Shown piece after piece: positions 1 to 11,039 of a stretch of 64,000 bases of DNA. The notes below the pieces were generated by a model, which saw only the letters and a program-made list of their open reading frames with translations, was not told the origin of the DNA and did no database searches. The DNA comes from Pleodorina starrii (lineage: Eukaryota; Chlorophyta; Chlorophyceae; Chlamydomonadales; Volvocaceae). Made by a program: the position numbers and the translations under genes. The stretch is taken from the NCBI GenBank assembly GCA_030267565.1, contig BRXU01000012.1, forward strand, positions 1,858,501-1,922,500, written 5' to 3'. The first letter of the stretch is position 1, and the number at the start of each line of letters is the position of its first letter.

Positions 1-1020
1 GCCGGCGCTGGGGCCCAGCGCGGCTGTGAGTGCTGCCGGCGACGCCAGGAGATGAAACTCGAGGGTGTCCGGCCGCGCCGTCGGCAGCTCAGCTCCTGCG
101 TCCAAGGTCGTCGATCCATGCAGGCCGCCGCCGCTACCGCTACCGCTTCCGCCGCCGCCGTCGCGTCCCACTAGCGCTGGCGGCAGGTGCTGCTGGGCTG
201 TCCCCGCGCCGCTGCCGCTGCCGCCAGCGGTGCCGGCGGGGCCCCGTGCGGTGTGTCCCGGCGGGGGCAGCACCAGGACTGGCGGCTCGGGATACAGTGG
301 TACAGCCGCCCGAGCTGACGTGGCGGCGGCGGCGGCGGCGGCGGCGGGGGTCTCGGGGTCGGCGGCGACGCTGGGCGGCACGTGTGTGGCAGCGGCGGTC
401 GCCGTGACACTCCGGCCGGCGTGCTGCGGCGACAGGCCCTGGCACCCCGCCTTCACCGCCTCCGCTTCCTCTGCCCACGCCTCCACTTCAGCCTCTGATG
501 CTGCTGCCGCTGCCTCTGCGCCCGGCAGCGTCCCCGCAGAGGGCGTTGCTGCCGCCTCCGCCGCCGCCGGCACCGCTGCTGTGGGCCGCACCTCCCCCCA
601 GCCGCTGTCCAGCAAGTCTAGCCGCAACCCAGCCGCCAGGCCAGCGGCGGTAGCGGCGGCATCAGCGACTGCGCCGCCGCCGCCGCCACCGCCTCCGCCG
701 CCTCCGCCAGCCTCTTCACCGCTGCCGAGCTGCCGCGGCGACGTCGACTGGGCTGCCGATCCGCCGCGCCGTTGGCTCTTGCCGTGACCGTCGTACTCCT
801 CAGTGACGTACCCATCATTGCCGTACTCCTCGTCGTACTCGAGCTCGTCCCAAACCCGGACAAGCGCGACCAGCTGTACGCAGCGCGGTAGAGTCAAGGA
901 TTGTACGGACAGCGGCACGGCGGCGGCAGCGCCGCCGCCGCCGCCACCGCTGGCGACGGCGGCGCTAACGTGGCGGGATGTCTCGTCGGTCCTCAGCGCG
1001 GCGGCGTCGCGGAAAGACAT
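1..1020 (-). CDS. Ala/Gly-rich hypothetical protein, truncated by the left edge
   Basis: The minus strand is open for 340 codons from an ATG at 1018-1020 to the window edge, so the 3' end is missing. The product begins MSFRDAAALRTDE. It has a short acidic tyrosine-rich patch (LEYDEEYGNDGYVTEEYDGH, about residues 58-80), then Gly, Ala and Pro runs containing Glu-rich stretches. There is no recognisable domain. I preferred this frame over the overlapping plus-strand frames because its composition is protein-like, with clustered acidic residues, and it stays open across the whole stretch. The frame is also open upstream of the ATG for about 140 bases to a stop near 1165, so a further exon or an earlier start is possible. 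A GT-rich tract ending in GCGCAG around 1098-1115 (minus sense) could be a 3' splice site. It could also be non-coding GC-rich DNA. Confidence 0.4.
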   Translation of the reverse strand, partial: MSFRDAAALRTDETSRHVSAAVASGGGGGGAAAAVPLSVQSLTLPRCVQLVALVRVWDELEYDEEYGNDGYVTEEYDGHGKSQRRGGSAAQSTSPRQLGSGEEAGGGGGGGGGGGGAVADAAATAAGLAAGLRLDLLDSGWGEVRPTAAVPAAAEAAATPSAGTLPGAEAAAAASEAEVEAWAEEAEAVKAGCQGLSPQHAGRSVTATAAATHVPPSVAADPETPAAAAAAAATSARAAVPLYPEPPVLVLPPPGHTARGPAGTAGGSGSGAGTAQQHLPPALVGRDGGGGSGSGSGGGLHGSTTLDAGAELPTARPDTLEFHLLASPAALTAALGPSAG

Positions 1021-2239
1021 GGCGGGCGGAGTCTCACACTGCGGAGTACGACGACAGTACGGCGGGGACGGCGGGCTGATATTGGGCAATCCGGCCGTCT
1101 TCCTGCGCACACACACACACACACGCCGCCGACCGACTCCTTCTCCGCGAACAAGTCCGAGTTACCGCCAACGCCGCCACCCGGCGGGCTATGCCAGGAC
1201 TCACCGCCGAAGCACGATCGGCTGGGGCGGTGGGAGGTGCGGCCGCCAGCGTCAGCGCCGCGTCGCTCCCGCCTCTGCCTGCCGTTGCCGCCGTCGCTGC
1301 AGCCGCGGCTACTGCCGGCGCTACCACACCGCCCGACGCGGCTGGATTTGAATCTGACGCTTTTCCCCGTGGAAACAGCGGCTATGGATGCGTAGAGAGG
1401 ATCGCGCGCGGATTCAACCACCACCACCACCACCACCACCAGCGGCGGCGGCGGCGACGACGACGTGGGGGCTGCGCGCGGCGCGCAGAGTATTCGCCGG
1501 CGCCCGCGCTAAAGAGCACCGGCCCTGAGGACGCGCCAGCGCAACCGGGATGGAGCGCTGCAGGACTTTGAAAGCCAAGCAGTGTCAGCAACAAGTGCCC
1601 TGCGGAGAGATACTCCGGTAGTATTCTAGTATAGCAACAGGGCTGGTGTGGTGAGATGCGATTGCAGCGGGCTGGGCGGCTCTTGCCGGCCGTTGTTGCG
1701 CAGGCTTGCGCGCGGCGCCTTGGCGCTGCTAGGAGCTGCTGACCGTGAGGCCCACCTGCTGACACAGCCTCTTTAGTTGTCTCGTTCGGCGCTGGACCTG
1801 ATGATGCGTTGTGGCTTGTGGGTGGGTGACAAGTTTACACGAAGCCGTTCGTATAAGTCGGTGGGCTCCGCGCCAAAACTTTTGTGTCCATCGTCGTTGC
1901 CGGTTGAGTACTACAAAAGAAGGCTTCCTTGGGCATTTTTCAGGCTCAGACTAGTTTGTCATGGTGGCAAACCATTTGTTTGAAACAGGCTCCTGCCCAT
2001 CGCAGTGAGTGAGACTGAAATGCTCGGCCCTTGCTGTACCCACGGTACGACAACCAACTCCGCTTTGCAGGGCGGCACAGGGGCGGCACTTGGGCCTCGC
2101 CAGACGGATTTCGCCAAATGCCTCGCTCGGGCGCACAATCTAGTATAGAATTGTATAATGTATTAGAGTTGTATATGCGGAGGCACAGACTCTCTCTTCC
2201 TTCCGCAACAATCTACAAGTAGTCCTGACGGAAGTCTCG
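1021..2239. other. Non-coding stretch between left gene and retroelement remnant
   Basis: I see no supportable gene here. The stretch holds a CA run (about 1108-1125), a CCA run (about 1418-1441) and then a less GC-biased part from about 1600. If the left-edge gene is real, this would be its promoter side. Confidence 0.5.
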
Positions 2240-3060
2240 ATAAACGTAGCCATGGCGGACAGCCACGGAAAAGTGCGGACATGCGGCTCTTCCGTCCGCC
2301 CTGGGTGACGACGATGGGCGCAGGTGATCACGGTGATCACGGTGATCACGGTGGGGCGACCCATCTCCGGCGTCCACCGCATCACCACCCCCAGCTCGAG
2401 CGCCTTCTGCACCTCGCTGCGGACTAAGTTGATGTTTTCCGCCGCGCTGCGGTGGTTCGGGAACTGCACCGGGTCAGGTAGGTCTCGGGGTCGCAGCCAG
2501 GCACCGCCTGCTTCAGCATCTGGGTTGCAATATGCCGCTTGGCTCGCCTTTGGGCACTGACGGGCTCGTCGCGCCCCGGCGACCCACAAAGTCGAACTGC
2601 ACCCCTTTCTCTAAGGAGCCGAGGATGGTGCGCTGGGCGGCGGAGAAGGGCTTGCCCTGATTCGCAAGCGTGAAATACCGGCGCCACGCAGGCAAGTTTA
2701 GGGAGAGCAAGCCCGGGCGAAAGTTGACCGGCTGCAGCAAGCTGGCGGTGACCTGGCGCAGGAAAGCGTCGGTGGGAGTAGGGTCGACCCCGTCACGGGT
2801 GCCGGAACGCTGCAGCTCGGCCCAGATCCGCTCGATCTCGCTTACATTCGCCTCAGACTCCGCGGCGGGCCGGGCGTCCCAGCTGCACAAGGGGGAGTCT
2901 GCATAAGACTGCAGCCCTGTCTGGCTCTCGCGCTCCGGCCGCCCAAGCAATGGGTCTGCCTCCAGGTCTGGCCACGAGCCTTCCCCATCCGGTCCATCCC
3001 ACTCGCCAAACGCCACCCTGGTCGCGTCCGGCTCTTCCGTGCCTTCCACGCCCTGCAGGC
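2240..3060 (-). mobile_element. Retroelement pol N-terminal remnant (DIRS/Ty3-like)
   Basis: Minus-strand frames read as the region just before a reverse transcriptase. An ORF starting near 3049 ends with WRRYFTLANQGKPFSAAQRT and KGVQFDFVG. After a frame change near 2580 it continues as RRAKRHIATQMLKQ. After another it reads NHRSAAENINLVRSEVQKAL followed by ELGVV. The pattern 'N-S-A..., V..E..., LGV' is the standard lead-in to the reverse transcriptase of DIRS-like and related elements. Where the catalytic core should begin, the frame runs into a tandem repeat (2323-2351) and decays. At least two frameshifts separate the recognisable pieces, so this is a dead copy. Assignment to DIRS rather than Ty3 is inference from the order of motifs. 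Confidence 0.6.
2323..2351. repeat. GTGATCACG tandem repeat, three copies
   Basis: Three consecutive 9-bp units, each containing the palindrome TGATCA. They lie inside the decayed pol frame and translate on the minus strand as repeated Val-Ile-Thr. The expansion replaces the place where the reverse-transcriptase fingers region would start. Confidence 0.85.
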
Positions 3061-3225
3061 CGCCGACCGTTTCCGCCTGCGGTCATGAGTCCGAGTGCCA
3101 CACACCACCGGACAAAGTCAGCGACGCTACCCACTGCTTCGCTGTCCTCCGCACCCGTGCAGCGGCCCTTCCAATCACTCAAGCCGGCTCCAGCCGAATT
3201 GCGCGTCCCGGCCGATGCCGAGCGG

Positions 3226-3672
3226 CAAACGACTTCGCCTACCCCGAGCAACGACTCGCTTACCGGTATTTCACGACGTTCAGCCACCAACGGGCACCGA
3301 TGCCGCCGCCGCCCGCAGAGCTTCACTCGAGGGTCTGCCCCTTGCTGGTCTTGACGCTCCACGCTACGCGGTCCGCCAGATCCGCCCAGGACTGCGCCTT
3401 GCCCTTCCCGTATTCCGCGCCGTATTTACACTTGCCCCCCTCCCCGCGCCCGTCCAGGCAGCCAGCCGCGCTCAGCGACCCCGCCACGCAGACCCTGGGG
3501 CCTTTCAACCTCAGGAGTGCGCTCACCAGGTCGCGGTCGGTGCCCAGCTTGGCCATGTCCTCGGCCTCCAGCTGGGCGGCCAGGCACGCTTTCACCACAC
3601 GGATCGCCTCTTGCGACGGGTTGGTCAACAACTTCGAGGTGCCCGGGCGCGGGGGCCGCACGCCCTGCACCG
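3226..3672 (-). mobile_element. Gag-like retroelement ORF, left arm of a palindrome
   Basis: Reading the minus strand gives a gag-like segment with GTSKLLTNPSQEAIRVVKAC, then EAEDMAKLGTDRDLVSALLR and a short Cys/Gly-rich stretch (GEGGKCKYGAEYGKGKAQSW). It ends KGQTLE at a stop near 3323. The same sequence occurs in opposite orientation at 3704-4125, so the two form an imperfect inverted repeat. On the minus strand this gag-like ORF is followed, after a short gap, by the pol remnant at 2240-3060, which is the normal gag-pol order. The right copy differs by substitutions and small indels, so the duplication is not brand-new. Confidence 0.6.
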
Positions 3673-3750
3673 CAGGCCCCCGTGGAGGTGGTGGCCCAGC
3701 CCCCGGTGCAGGGCGTGCGGCCCCCGCGCCCGGGCACCTCGAAGTTGTTG
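3626..3750. repeat. 47-bp perfect inverted repeat with 31-nt spacer
   Basis: Positions 3626-3672 are the exact reverse complement of 3704-3750, with 3673-3703 as the spacer. This is the centre of the longer imperfect palindrome (about 3226-4125). I checked all 47 positions by hand. Confidence 0.95.
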
Positions 3751-4125
3751 TGCAACCCGTCTCAGGAGGCGATCCACCCGCTGAAAGTGTGCCTGGCCGC
3801 CCAGCTGTCGAGGCCGAGGACATGGCCAAGCTGGGCACCGACCGAGACCTGGTGAGCGCACTCCCGAGGTTGAAAGGCCCCACGGTCTGTGTGGCGGGAG
3901 CGCGGCCGGCTGCCCTGATGGGCACGGGGAAGGCGGCAAGTGCACGTACGGCGCGGAGTACGGGAAGGGCAAGGCGCAGTCCTGGGCAGATCTGGCGGAC
4001 CGCGTGGTGCAGAGCGTGAAGATCAGCAAGGGGCAGACCCTCGAGTAAAGCTCTGCGGGCGGCGGCGGCCGATAGTGGTGGCCGAAAGTCGTGAAATAAG
4101 CTGATCGTTGCTTGGGGTAGGCTGA
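3704..4125 (+). mobile_element. Gag-like retroelement ORF, right arm of a palindrome
   Basis: This is the mirror of the left arm. The plus strand encodes GTSKLLCNPSQEAI, then after a frame break EAEDMAKLGTDRDLVSALPR, and ends with the same KGQTLE stop near 4048. Homology to the left arm continues past the stop to about 4125. Beyond that point this copy runs directly into the C-terminal end of a pol gene instead of the pol start, so the pol interior appears to be deleted in this copy. Confidence 0.6.
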
Positions 4126-4660
4126 GTGTGTGGAGTGGGACGTGGAGCTGGAGGTTGTGTGGTACCCGCGAGAGTCGGAGCTGCAGCAGGCGGCAGCGGA
4201 CGTGTACAGCAAGCACGCATCGCGGTCCCAGTGGCAGCTCAACGACCGCGTGTTCCGCGCCCTGTGGGACGAGCCGTGCCTGGGCGGACGCTCGCCGACG
4301 GTGGAGGGTGGACACCTTTGCGGATGAGGGTACGGCGAAGCTGCCGGTGTTCAACGCCGCGGCCTGGAGCCCCGACGCAGCGGCAATTGACGTCTTCGCG
4401 CAGCACTGGGGCGGCGTGGAGCAGCTGTGGTACATCAACCCCCCGTTCCAGCTGATGGGCCGGGTGGTGAGCAAGATCCGGGACGAGCAGGCCAAGTGCG
4501 TGCTGATCGCACCCGTGTGGCCGCGCAGGTGGGCGGTGGCCCTGCGGCGCCTGCCGGTCAAGGCGAGGCGCCGCCTGGCCCACTCTTGAGCTCTTCATCC
4601 GCGCGGGCCCGAAGGGGCAGCGCGCCACCAAGGAACCCCGCTACGCGGTGGAGGCCTCTG
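4126..4660 (+). mobile_element. Retroelement pol C-terminal remnant (RNase H end and following domain)
   Basis: The first frame contains VWYPRESELQQAAADVYSK, matching the 'H-x-P-x-E-x-N-x-x-A-D-x-L-S-K/R' end of retroelement RNase H. It continues with WQLNDRVFRALWDEP. A one-base frameshift near 4310 then gives VDTFADEGTAKLPVFNAAAW, AIDVFAQHWGGVEQLWYINP and PFQLMGRVVSKIRDEQ. This follows the 'D-x-F-A...N-x-x...D-A-F-x-x-W...A-x-x-x-P-P' pattern of the domain after RNase H in DIRS-like and related elements. A further shift near 4585 gives ELFIRAGPKGQRATKEPRYA. The element is non-functional because of its frame breaks. Confidence 0.6.
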
Positions 4661-4919
4661 GTGCATCCTCTGGTGGGCCGGGGCGGTGTGATTTGGATGG
4701 GCACAGGCGGCAGAGCACGGGTGATGGAAACGGAGAGTAGCAGAAGTTGCCATCCCCGCGCAAAGAACCGCACCAACCTCGCCTCGTAGAGCCAAGCTAG
4801 CCACCGACCGCCGCCGCGCCGTCTGACCACCCGTCGCAGGGACTGACCAGCGCATGGCTATCGGGACGGATCAGCTCGGTCGAGATGCGAGAGGCGCTAC
4901 CCCCAGCTGAGCCACAATG
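4661..4919. other. No recognisable gene
   Basis: This spacer after the retroelement remnant has no reading frame or motif that I can support. Confidence 0.4.
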
Positions 4920-5216
4920 TCACGCATGGACAGGACCAGGGTAGCGGAGCTAACGACAGGAGGGCGCTACTACACCTGGACCCTGACGGTGGAGGGGTTG
5001 GGCCTGCTGACGCTTAACTGACCGGCGACAGCTGGAGGATCTGTGTGAGGAAATGCCCGAGCAGTTGGCAGGTCGGGTGGTGGAGGCGGTTTGGGTGAGG
5101 GTCACCAAGCCAGAGCTGCGGGGCGCGATGTGGGAGCTGTGGGTGAGGCCGGACGTGGAGACGGGTTTAGAATGTGGGGGGCCCCCAGCCCTCAGCACTT
5201 CCACTGTGTGGCCCTG
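4920..5216 (+). pseudogene. Decayed coding fragment of unknown origin
   Basis: An ATG at 4920 opens MSRMDRTRVAELTTGGRYYT, which runs into a stop at about 5020. A one-base shift there restores a clean frame reading RRQLEDLCEEMPEQLAGRVV and then RGAMWELWVRPDVETG, ending at 5216. The composition (alternating acidic and hydrophobic residues, several Trp) looks like former protein sequence. I do not recognise the family. Its position next to the retroelement suggests it belonged to the same or a nested element. Confidence 0.35.
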
Positions 5217-5660
5217 ACGCGCTTTGGGGAAACCGGCCTGGTGGCCGGGCGCTGAGCAGGAGACGGCTGGGGAAGGAGCGACCCCAGACGAGATTGTCTG
5301 GGTGTTAAGACTATGAGACGGAAGTGGGCGAGTGAGTAAGGCAAGGGAACGCAGAAGCGAGCGGAGACAGTTACACGCCTGAATAGCCCAGAGCCCGGGA
5401 GCCATACCAGCCGCGTGCTGTGGTGTGAGTTGGGCTGCGCGCTGTAGAGCATGGGTACGGGTGGACCTGACGCCTATGGGCACACAGGCCAAACTCAATT
5501 TAGCCGGAGTACGGCGGGCGCAATTGAAATACATCAGCGGAAAAAGGAATTTGTACGTCGTGTACCGGACGAGGCTTACGGCCCATGGGCCCGCCGCGTC
5601 GAATATTTTTCGAATCCAGCAAAGAGACAAGAAGAGTCGTGACGGAAATCATCGAAACTC
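5217..5660. other. Spacer between retroelement remnant and kinase 3' end
   Basis: I see no gene here. The local composition is less GC-rich than the flanking genes. Confidence 0.4.
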
Positions 5661-5665
5661 TTACA
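5661..5665 (-). terminator. Candidate poly(A) signal of the NEK kinase gene
   Basis: TTACA on the plus strand, that is TGTAA in minus sense, lies about 485 bases after the kinase stop and is the first one met. TGTAA is the usual polyadenylation signal in chlamydomonadalean algae. Confidence 0.5.
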
Positions 5666-6149
5666 AAAGCTGTGGGAGGTGCCAGGTCGTCAAGGTTGGG
5701 AAAGGCCGTCCCGATTCCAAGGCCACCGCCCCAGCACACCAGGCCCTTTTTTGCAGGGCTGCCCACGGAATGAAACGGCGGCGACTCTGCCCTCTCTCTC
5801 CTGCATCGCAGGGACGCAGGCTGATCGCGCGCGGACACAACCTCCCGGCCGCAGCCCATCCATCCATCCGCAGCTCCAGCCCCCACGGCGCGCGGCCCGG
5901 CGCGACGCGACGCGGCGCGGCGCGCGGCCCGATCCATCCGTCCCGAGGAAGGAGGCGCGTGGCGGCCTCCTCCTCCACCCCACGCCCAATGCACCCCCCC
6001 TGCACTGCACTGCACAGCTCCGTGCCCGGCGTGTTGATCCCAACGCCCTCAAGCGCGCCACAGCAGCCAGCCAGCCAGCCAGCCCCCGCAGTCTCGTAAC
6101 TCCGCGAGCCAATCCTTGCGCCCACCCGCCCCGCCCCGCCCCCGCCCTC

Positions 6150-9100
6150 TCACGAGAACACCGCTTCCTCCAGCGTTATGAGCTTGTGGACCTGGCGAGC
6201 CAGGTGTAGCTTGGGCCCCAGGATGCGCTCCAGGTCGCTCTGAGTCGAGAAGCCGCCGGCGCCGGCGCCGCCGCCGCTAGTGGCGCCCCCGCCGCCGCCG
6301 CCGGCGCCTCCGTCGGCGTCGCCGTCAGCTGCGTCCGCGCGCTCCTGCATGTCTCGCAGGCAGCGGTACGCCGCCAGGAACGCCTCCGCGCCCAGCTGGC
6401 GCTCCAGGTCGATCCGCAGCTCTTCCACCTTGAGCGCGTTGGCCGCCGCCGCGGCGGCGCCGCCGCGCGGCGGCGGCGGCGGCCTGCCGGCTGCCGCCGC
6501 CGACGCCGCGCCGTCGTCGTCTCCTGCCTCCGGCGGCTCGTCGTGCTGCTCCTCCTCCAGCACGGTGTGGATCTGCGCCAACACCTCCAGCACCCCGGCG
6601 GTGGCCTGCGCGGGGGGGACGGGGCGGGGCCGGGCAGGGCGGGGGAAAAAAAGAAGATACCGCAGCGGACGGATGGAGACGGCGTGTGGGCGGGGGATGG
6701 CGGTCGGTGGGCAGGGCGGGCGAGACGGACAAGAGGACCTGACCTGGGCGATACATCGTATCAATGGGTTTCTTGACGCGTCAGAGGAAGGGCTGGCGGC
6801 AACGCTGGCGAACGACAAGCCGCCAGTGGCCACCGGCCTCAGTACAGCTTCCGCCTCATGCGGGTGCAGCTGGTGCCGCTGCGGGTGCCGCAGCTGCTGA
6901 TGCCGCCAAGGGGGTGTCGGGAGTGTGTTTATGTGCCATGTCGGAAGGCACCATGTCATCCTCCCCCGAGAGGGAAGTGCCGGTGCCCTACCTGCTGCTC
7001 CCCATCGTCGGCATCCGCCTCCCCGCCGCTGTCCGCAGCCTGGATCGTCGTGCCCGGCCCCGCACCACTCGCGGCGGAGGCGGCAGGCGCCGGCGGCGAC
7101 GCCGCCGCCGCGTCCGAGCCGAAGGGCGTGAAGATCTGCACATCCGGGAACTCGGCCGGGGCCTTGGTCGGCCGGTGCCTGCGCAGCCCACACGGACAGC
7201 GAGGGTGCGGAGAATGGGGGTTACCGGTATAGGGCAAGGCAGTCGGAGAGGCAGGCGGCGGTGAGGGGGGTGAGGCAGTCCCGGAGACAGGGGCGACACG
7301 CCGTGCAGTGGACTGGGCGGGGAAGGACCACTGGCCGCACCGGCCCCTCCACCCCACCCCACCCCCGCCCGAACCCCAAACCCTAAGCGCCCCTCCCACA
7401 ACGACTGGACCCAACCCGGCACCGATTACCGTAACTCAGCTGGCGGCACCCGGGCCCAACCCAAGCTGCCGCTACCCCCCGCCTCCCCCCGCAATCGGCC
7501 TGCTACGAACCCGCTGCGTTCCTCACAACATCAGGATCAGACCCAGACCCCAGCAAACAGCCCAGCAGGAATCCCCTTTCCCCCCAAAAACGTCGCACCG
7601 TTGCTTCCACGGCGGCTCAACCGCAGGCCGGCTTCTCCCCGACGGACCCGCGCCGCCGTCGCTGTCGCTGGCGACAGCGGCGGCGGCGGCGGACGGTCGC
7701 TGCGCGCGGGTCGCTGGCGACTGCTGCTGCCCAGGCCCCCCCGCCTTGTGGCGCCCAGCGGCGGCGGCGGCGGCGGTGGCGCCGGCCCCCAGGCGCCCAG
7801 CCGCCTTGGCCGCGTTTGCGTCCTGCTGTTGCTGGTGCGCGGCTCCGAAGTCCACAACGAGCACCTTGGGGGCGGTTGAGGGCGGTTGGGGGCGGTTGGG
7901 GGCGGCGTGGGTGGGTGGAGATATAAAGATGGGTGGGTGGGTGGGAAGGAGCGGATCAGGGCGCTGGGGGCTGAGGTGGACACCGGCGGGGATGGTGGAG
8001 GTAGGCTGGAGGAGGCAGCAAGGCAAACGGGGGCAAAGGGGTGTGGGATCATTGGGGCTATGGCGCGGGCTAGATCTCCTGATCTCCGGGGCCGGCGAGG
8101 CACACAGCCAGACAGCGGCCTGCCACTGTAGCTCACTACCTTCCCCAAGCCCCGGCACCCCACGCCGGCACCCCACGCCCGTCTGCCCCTTCCCGCCCGC
8201 CACCACCACCGCTTCCCGCCCCACCTGCGGCCCCCCCGCCGCCGCCTCCAGTCCGCCTCCCGGCACGCCCCCCGACAGCGCTGTCGCCATGCGGGATGCA
8301 AACTGCGCCCCCAGCTCCGCCAGCTGGTCCTTGTTGATGCGGGAGCGGGCAGCCTTCACGTGCTCCCGGTGGGCGGACATGTGGTGGGCAACCTCCTCCT
8401 GCTCGCGCCGTCGGGCGTCCTGGGTGGTTTTCAAGGTAGGCAGGGGTGGTGGTGTGGGTGGGAGGTGGTGTGGCAGGCAGTTTAGGAGGTGGTGTGGCAG
8501 GTGGTAGGGTGTTGTGGGAGGAATTGTGCGCGACGATGTGGGCGCGCGGAATGGGTCGACCAGCGGCGAGAGATGGAAGAGGGGGTGCGTTGCCGGCCAG
8601 GAAGGTCACGTGCGGACACGGGGGCGAGCGGGGCGGGGGGAGGGGCCCGCTGGCGGACCGACCCACGGGTCACCGGCCGACCCACCTCCTTGGCCTTGAT
8701 GGCTGAAGCCAGCTGCAACGCCTTTTGCGCCTTGGCCTCCATCTCCGCCTTCTGCTCCGCGAGATTGCGCTCCTGGAGGGGGGCGGAGGGGGTGGAGGGC
8801 GGAGGGCGCGAGAGGTGTCAGCGTGCAAGCGTGCAAGCTGCCCCTTCCCCCTACTCGGCGTCACCCACCCCTGCCCCCCCCGCTTCCCCCCCCCCCGCGG
8901 CTGCTTTACGATGCGCCTCGTGCAAGGCACGCTTACCAGTATGTGTTTGATTAAATCACCGCCGTTACACCGCTCCGAAAACATCATCACCCGCCTCGGC
9001 TGCTGTCTCGCCTCCTCGCTCTTCGCTGCCTTGCTACTGCCCTCACCACCATGCCCCCCGGCTTCCCAAACACCCCCACCCCCTCCCACCCCCCACCCCC

Positions 9101-11008
9101 ACACATCCCCCACGCCACACCCACAATTTCCTTCTGGCGCTCCACCGCGCGGTTTCGCACCGCCGCCGCCGCCTCATGGTTCCTCCGCGCCGCCGCCGCC
9201 TTCTTCTGCTCCCGCGCGGCCGCATTGGCCCGCCGCTGCGCCTCCAGCTCCGCGTCCCGCTGAACCTTGAGCTCCGCCAACTTGGCCTGTGCAGCGTCAG
9301 TTGGCGGTGAGTGGTGGTGAATGGTGAGTGAATGGTGGGTGGGGCGGTGGTGGTGAATGGTTAGTGGGGTTATCCACGTATAGGCCGGAGCCCGTAAGCG
9401 GGGCGGGCGGGCGGGCGGGCGAGGACACAGCGCAAAGTGCGAGCATCGCAGCGCAAGGGGCGGAGGGGGGGAGGCGGAGGTGGAGGGCGTTGTCCGCGTT
9501 GCGCTTGTCGCCTGCCGCCCGCTCCTCTGGTGTCGTGTCTGCTCGTCTGACTCGGTACCCCAGCCCGCGTCGACGTCTCTAGAGAGGACAGCCAGGCAGG
9601 CAGACGGACAGGCAGATGGGCAGCCCGCTGCATGCCCGCAAGCCGGCCCCGAGTACCACAACCCCACCCCCCCCCACCCGCCCCCCCCCCACCTACAACC
9701 TCGCTCCCGCCACCCCACACGTCAACAGTCCAAACCGACGTGGGTTTGGTCACGCACCTTCGCTGCCGTCACGCCCGCAAAGCCGGTGGCCCCCGCCGCG
9801 CCAGCACCAACGCCGAAGCCGCCAGCCCTGTCCCCGCTTGGGCCGCCTCCCCCGAGCACCGTCGCCTCCATCGCGGCGGCGCCATCGCCCGGCGAACGCA
9901 GCTCCGGCGCCTCGCCCCCGCCCCCGCCGCCGCCCCCCCCCGCTCCTCCAGCGCCCGCTGCTGCGCCCTGCGGCCGGCAGGGCATCCCGGCAGTCAAAGC
10001 CGCACGAGTGAGACATTAGGGTTCACTCGAGGCCTGTGCCTGTGTGTATGTGCGCGGGGGGAAGAGTGGTATGGTGCATGAAGGGTGTGCCCAGCTGGGC
10101 AGCAGTCCTCGGCGTGCCTTCAGCCTCCGCCCCCGCCCCCCCCCACACACACTCTCGACGGGCAGCCCGCCCGCCCACAGCTGCCCGCCCCACCCTCACG
10201 AGCCCGGCTGCGCTCAGACCCTCTCTCGCCCCGTCCACACCCCCCGAGCCCCCCCTCCCCACCCTCTGCGCCGCGAGGGCCCCCTCCAGCTGCGCCAGCG
10301 CCGCCTGCTGCTGCCGCACCCAGCCCGAGTCCACCAGCCGCTGCTGCCCCCTCCGAGCCGCCAGCACGGCCTTGCTGGGGGAGCTGCCGGGGGGGGGAGG
10401 GGGGTTATACATGTATAGGCCGGAGCCCGGTAACGGTAGGGGGAGCGGGGGGGAGGGAGCGGGCAGGGAGTGCGACGAGTGAGGTGTTGGTGAGACCGGA
10501 AGAAAAGAGGGAGGGGGGAGGGAGGGAGGGTGGGGGAAGCTGTCAGCGGCAGCAGCGGCAGCGAGAGGGGTATTCGGGCAAGCTTGTCACACCGGCGGCG
10601 CGAGGTGCTACTCTCCACGGGCAGGAGTGTGTGGGTGCAAGACGCACGTGTGAACAAGGAGGCCGGGGTTATCCACGTATAGACCAGGGCCCGTGAATGG
10701 CGGGGGGGGGGGGGCCGAGGTGCGCTGTGAAAGGCGGTGGGCAGTGAGTAGTGAGCAGCCGCTGATGTGTGCGCCAAACGCTCAACGCCGCACCCTGCCA
10801 GCCCACATGGCCCACAACACGCCGCTACGTCAAGAGGCCACGTCATCACCCAACATTCCAACCCACATTCCCAATAACCACTAAACGCTCAGAGCCGCCC
10901 CGTCGCGTCCCCGTCCGCTCTACTCCCCCCCTTCAAGCCAGCCAACCCTCCCTACCCACCCTCCCTACCCACCCACCCACCCACCCACCCAGCCACCCAC
11001 CCACCCAC

Positions 11009-11039
<31 letters not shown>

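Noticed and set aside
65..787. Plus-strand open frame rich in Ala, Pro and Ser
   Set aside because: The complementary minus frame is open over the whole stretch and beyond, with a more protein-like composition. The plus frame is its mirror in GC-rich DNA.
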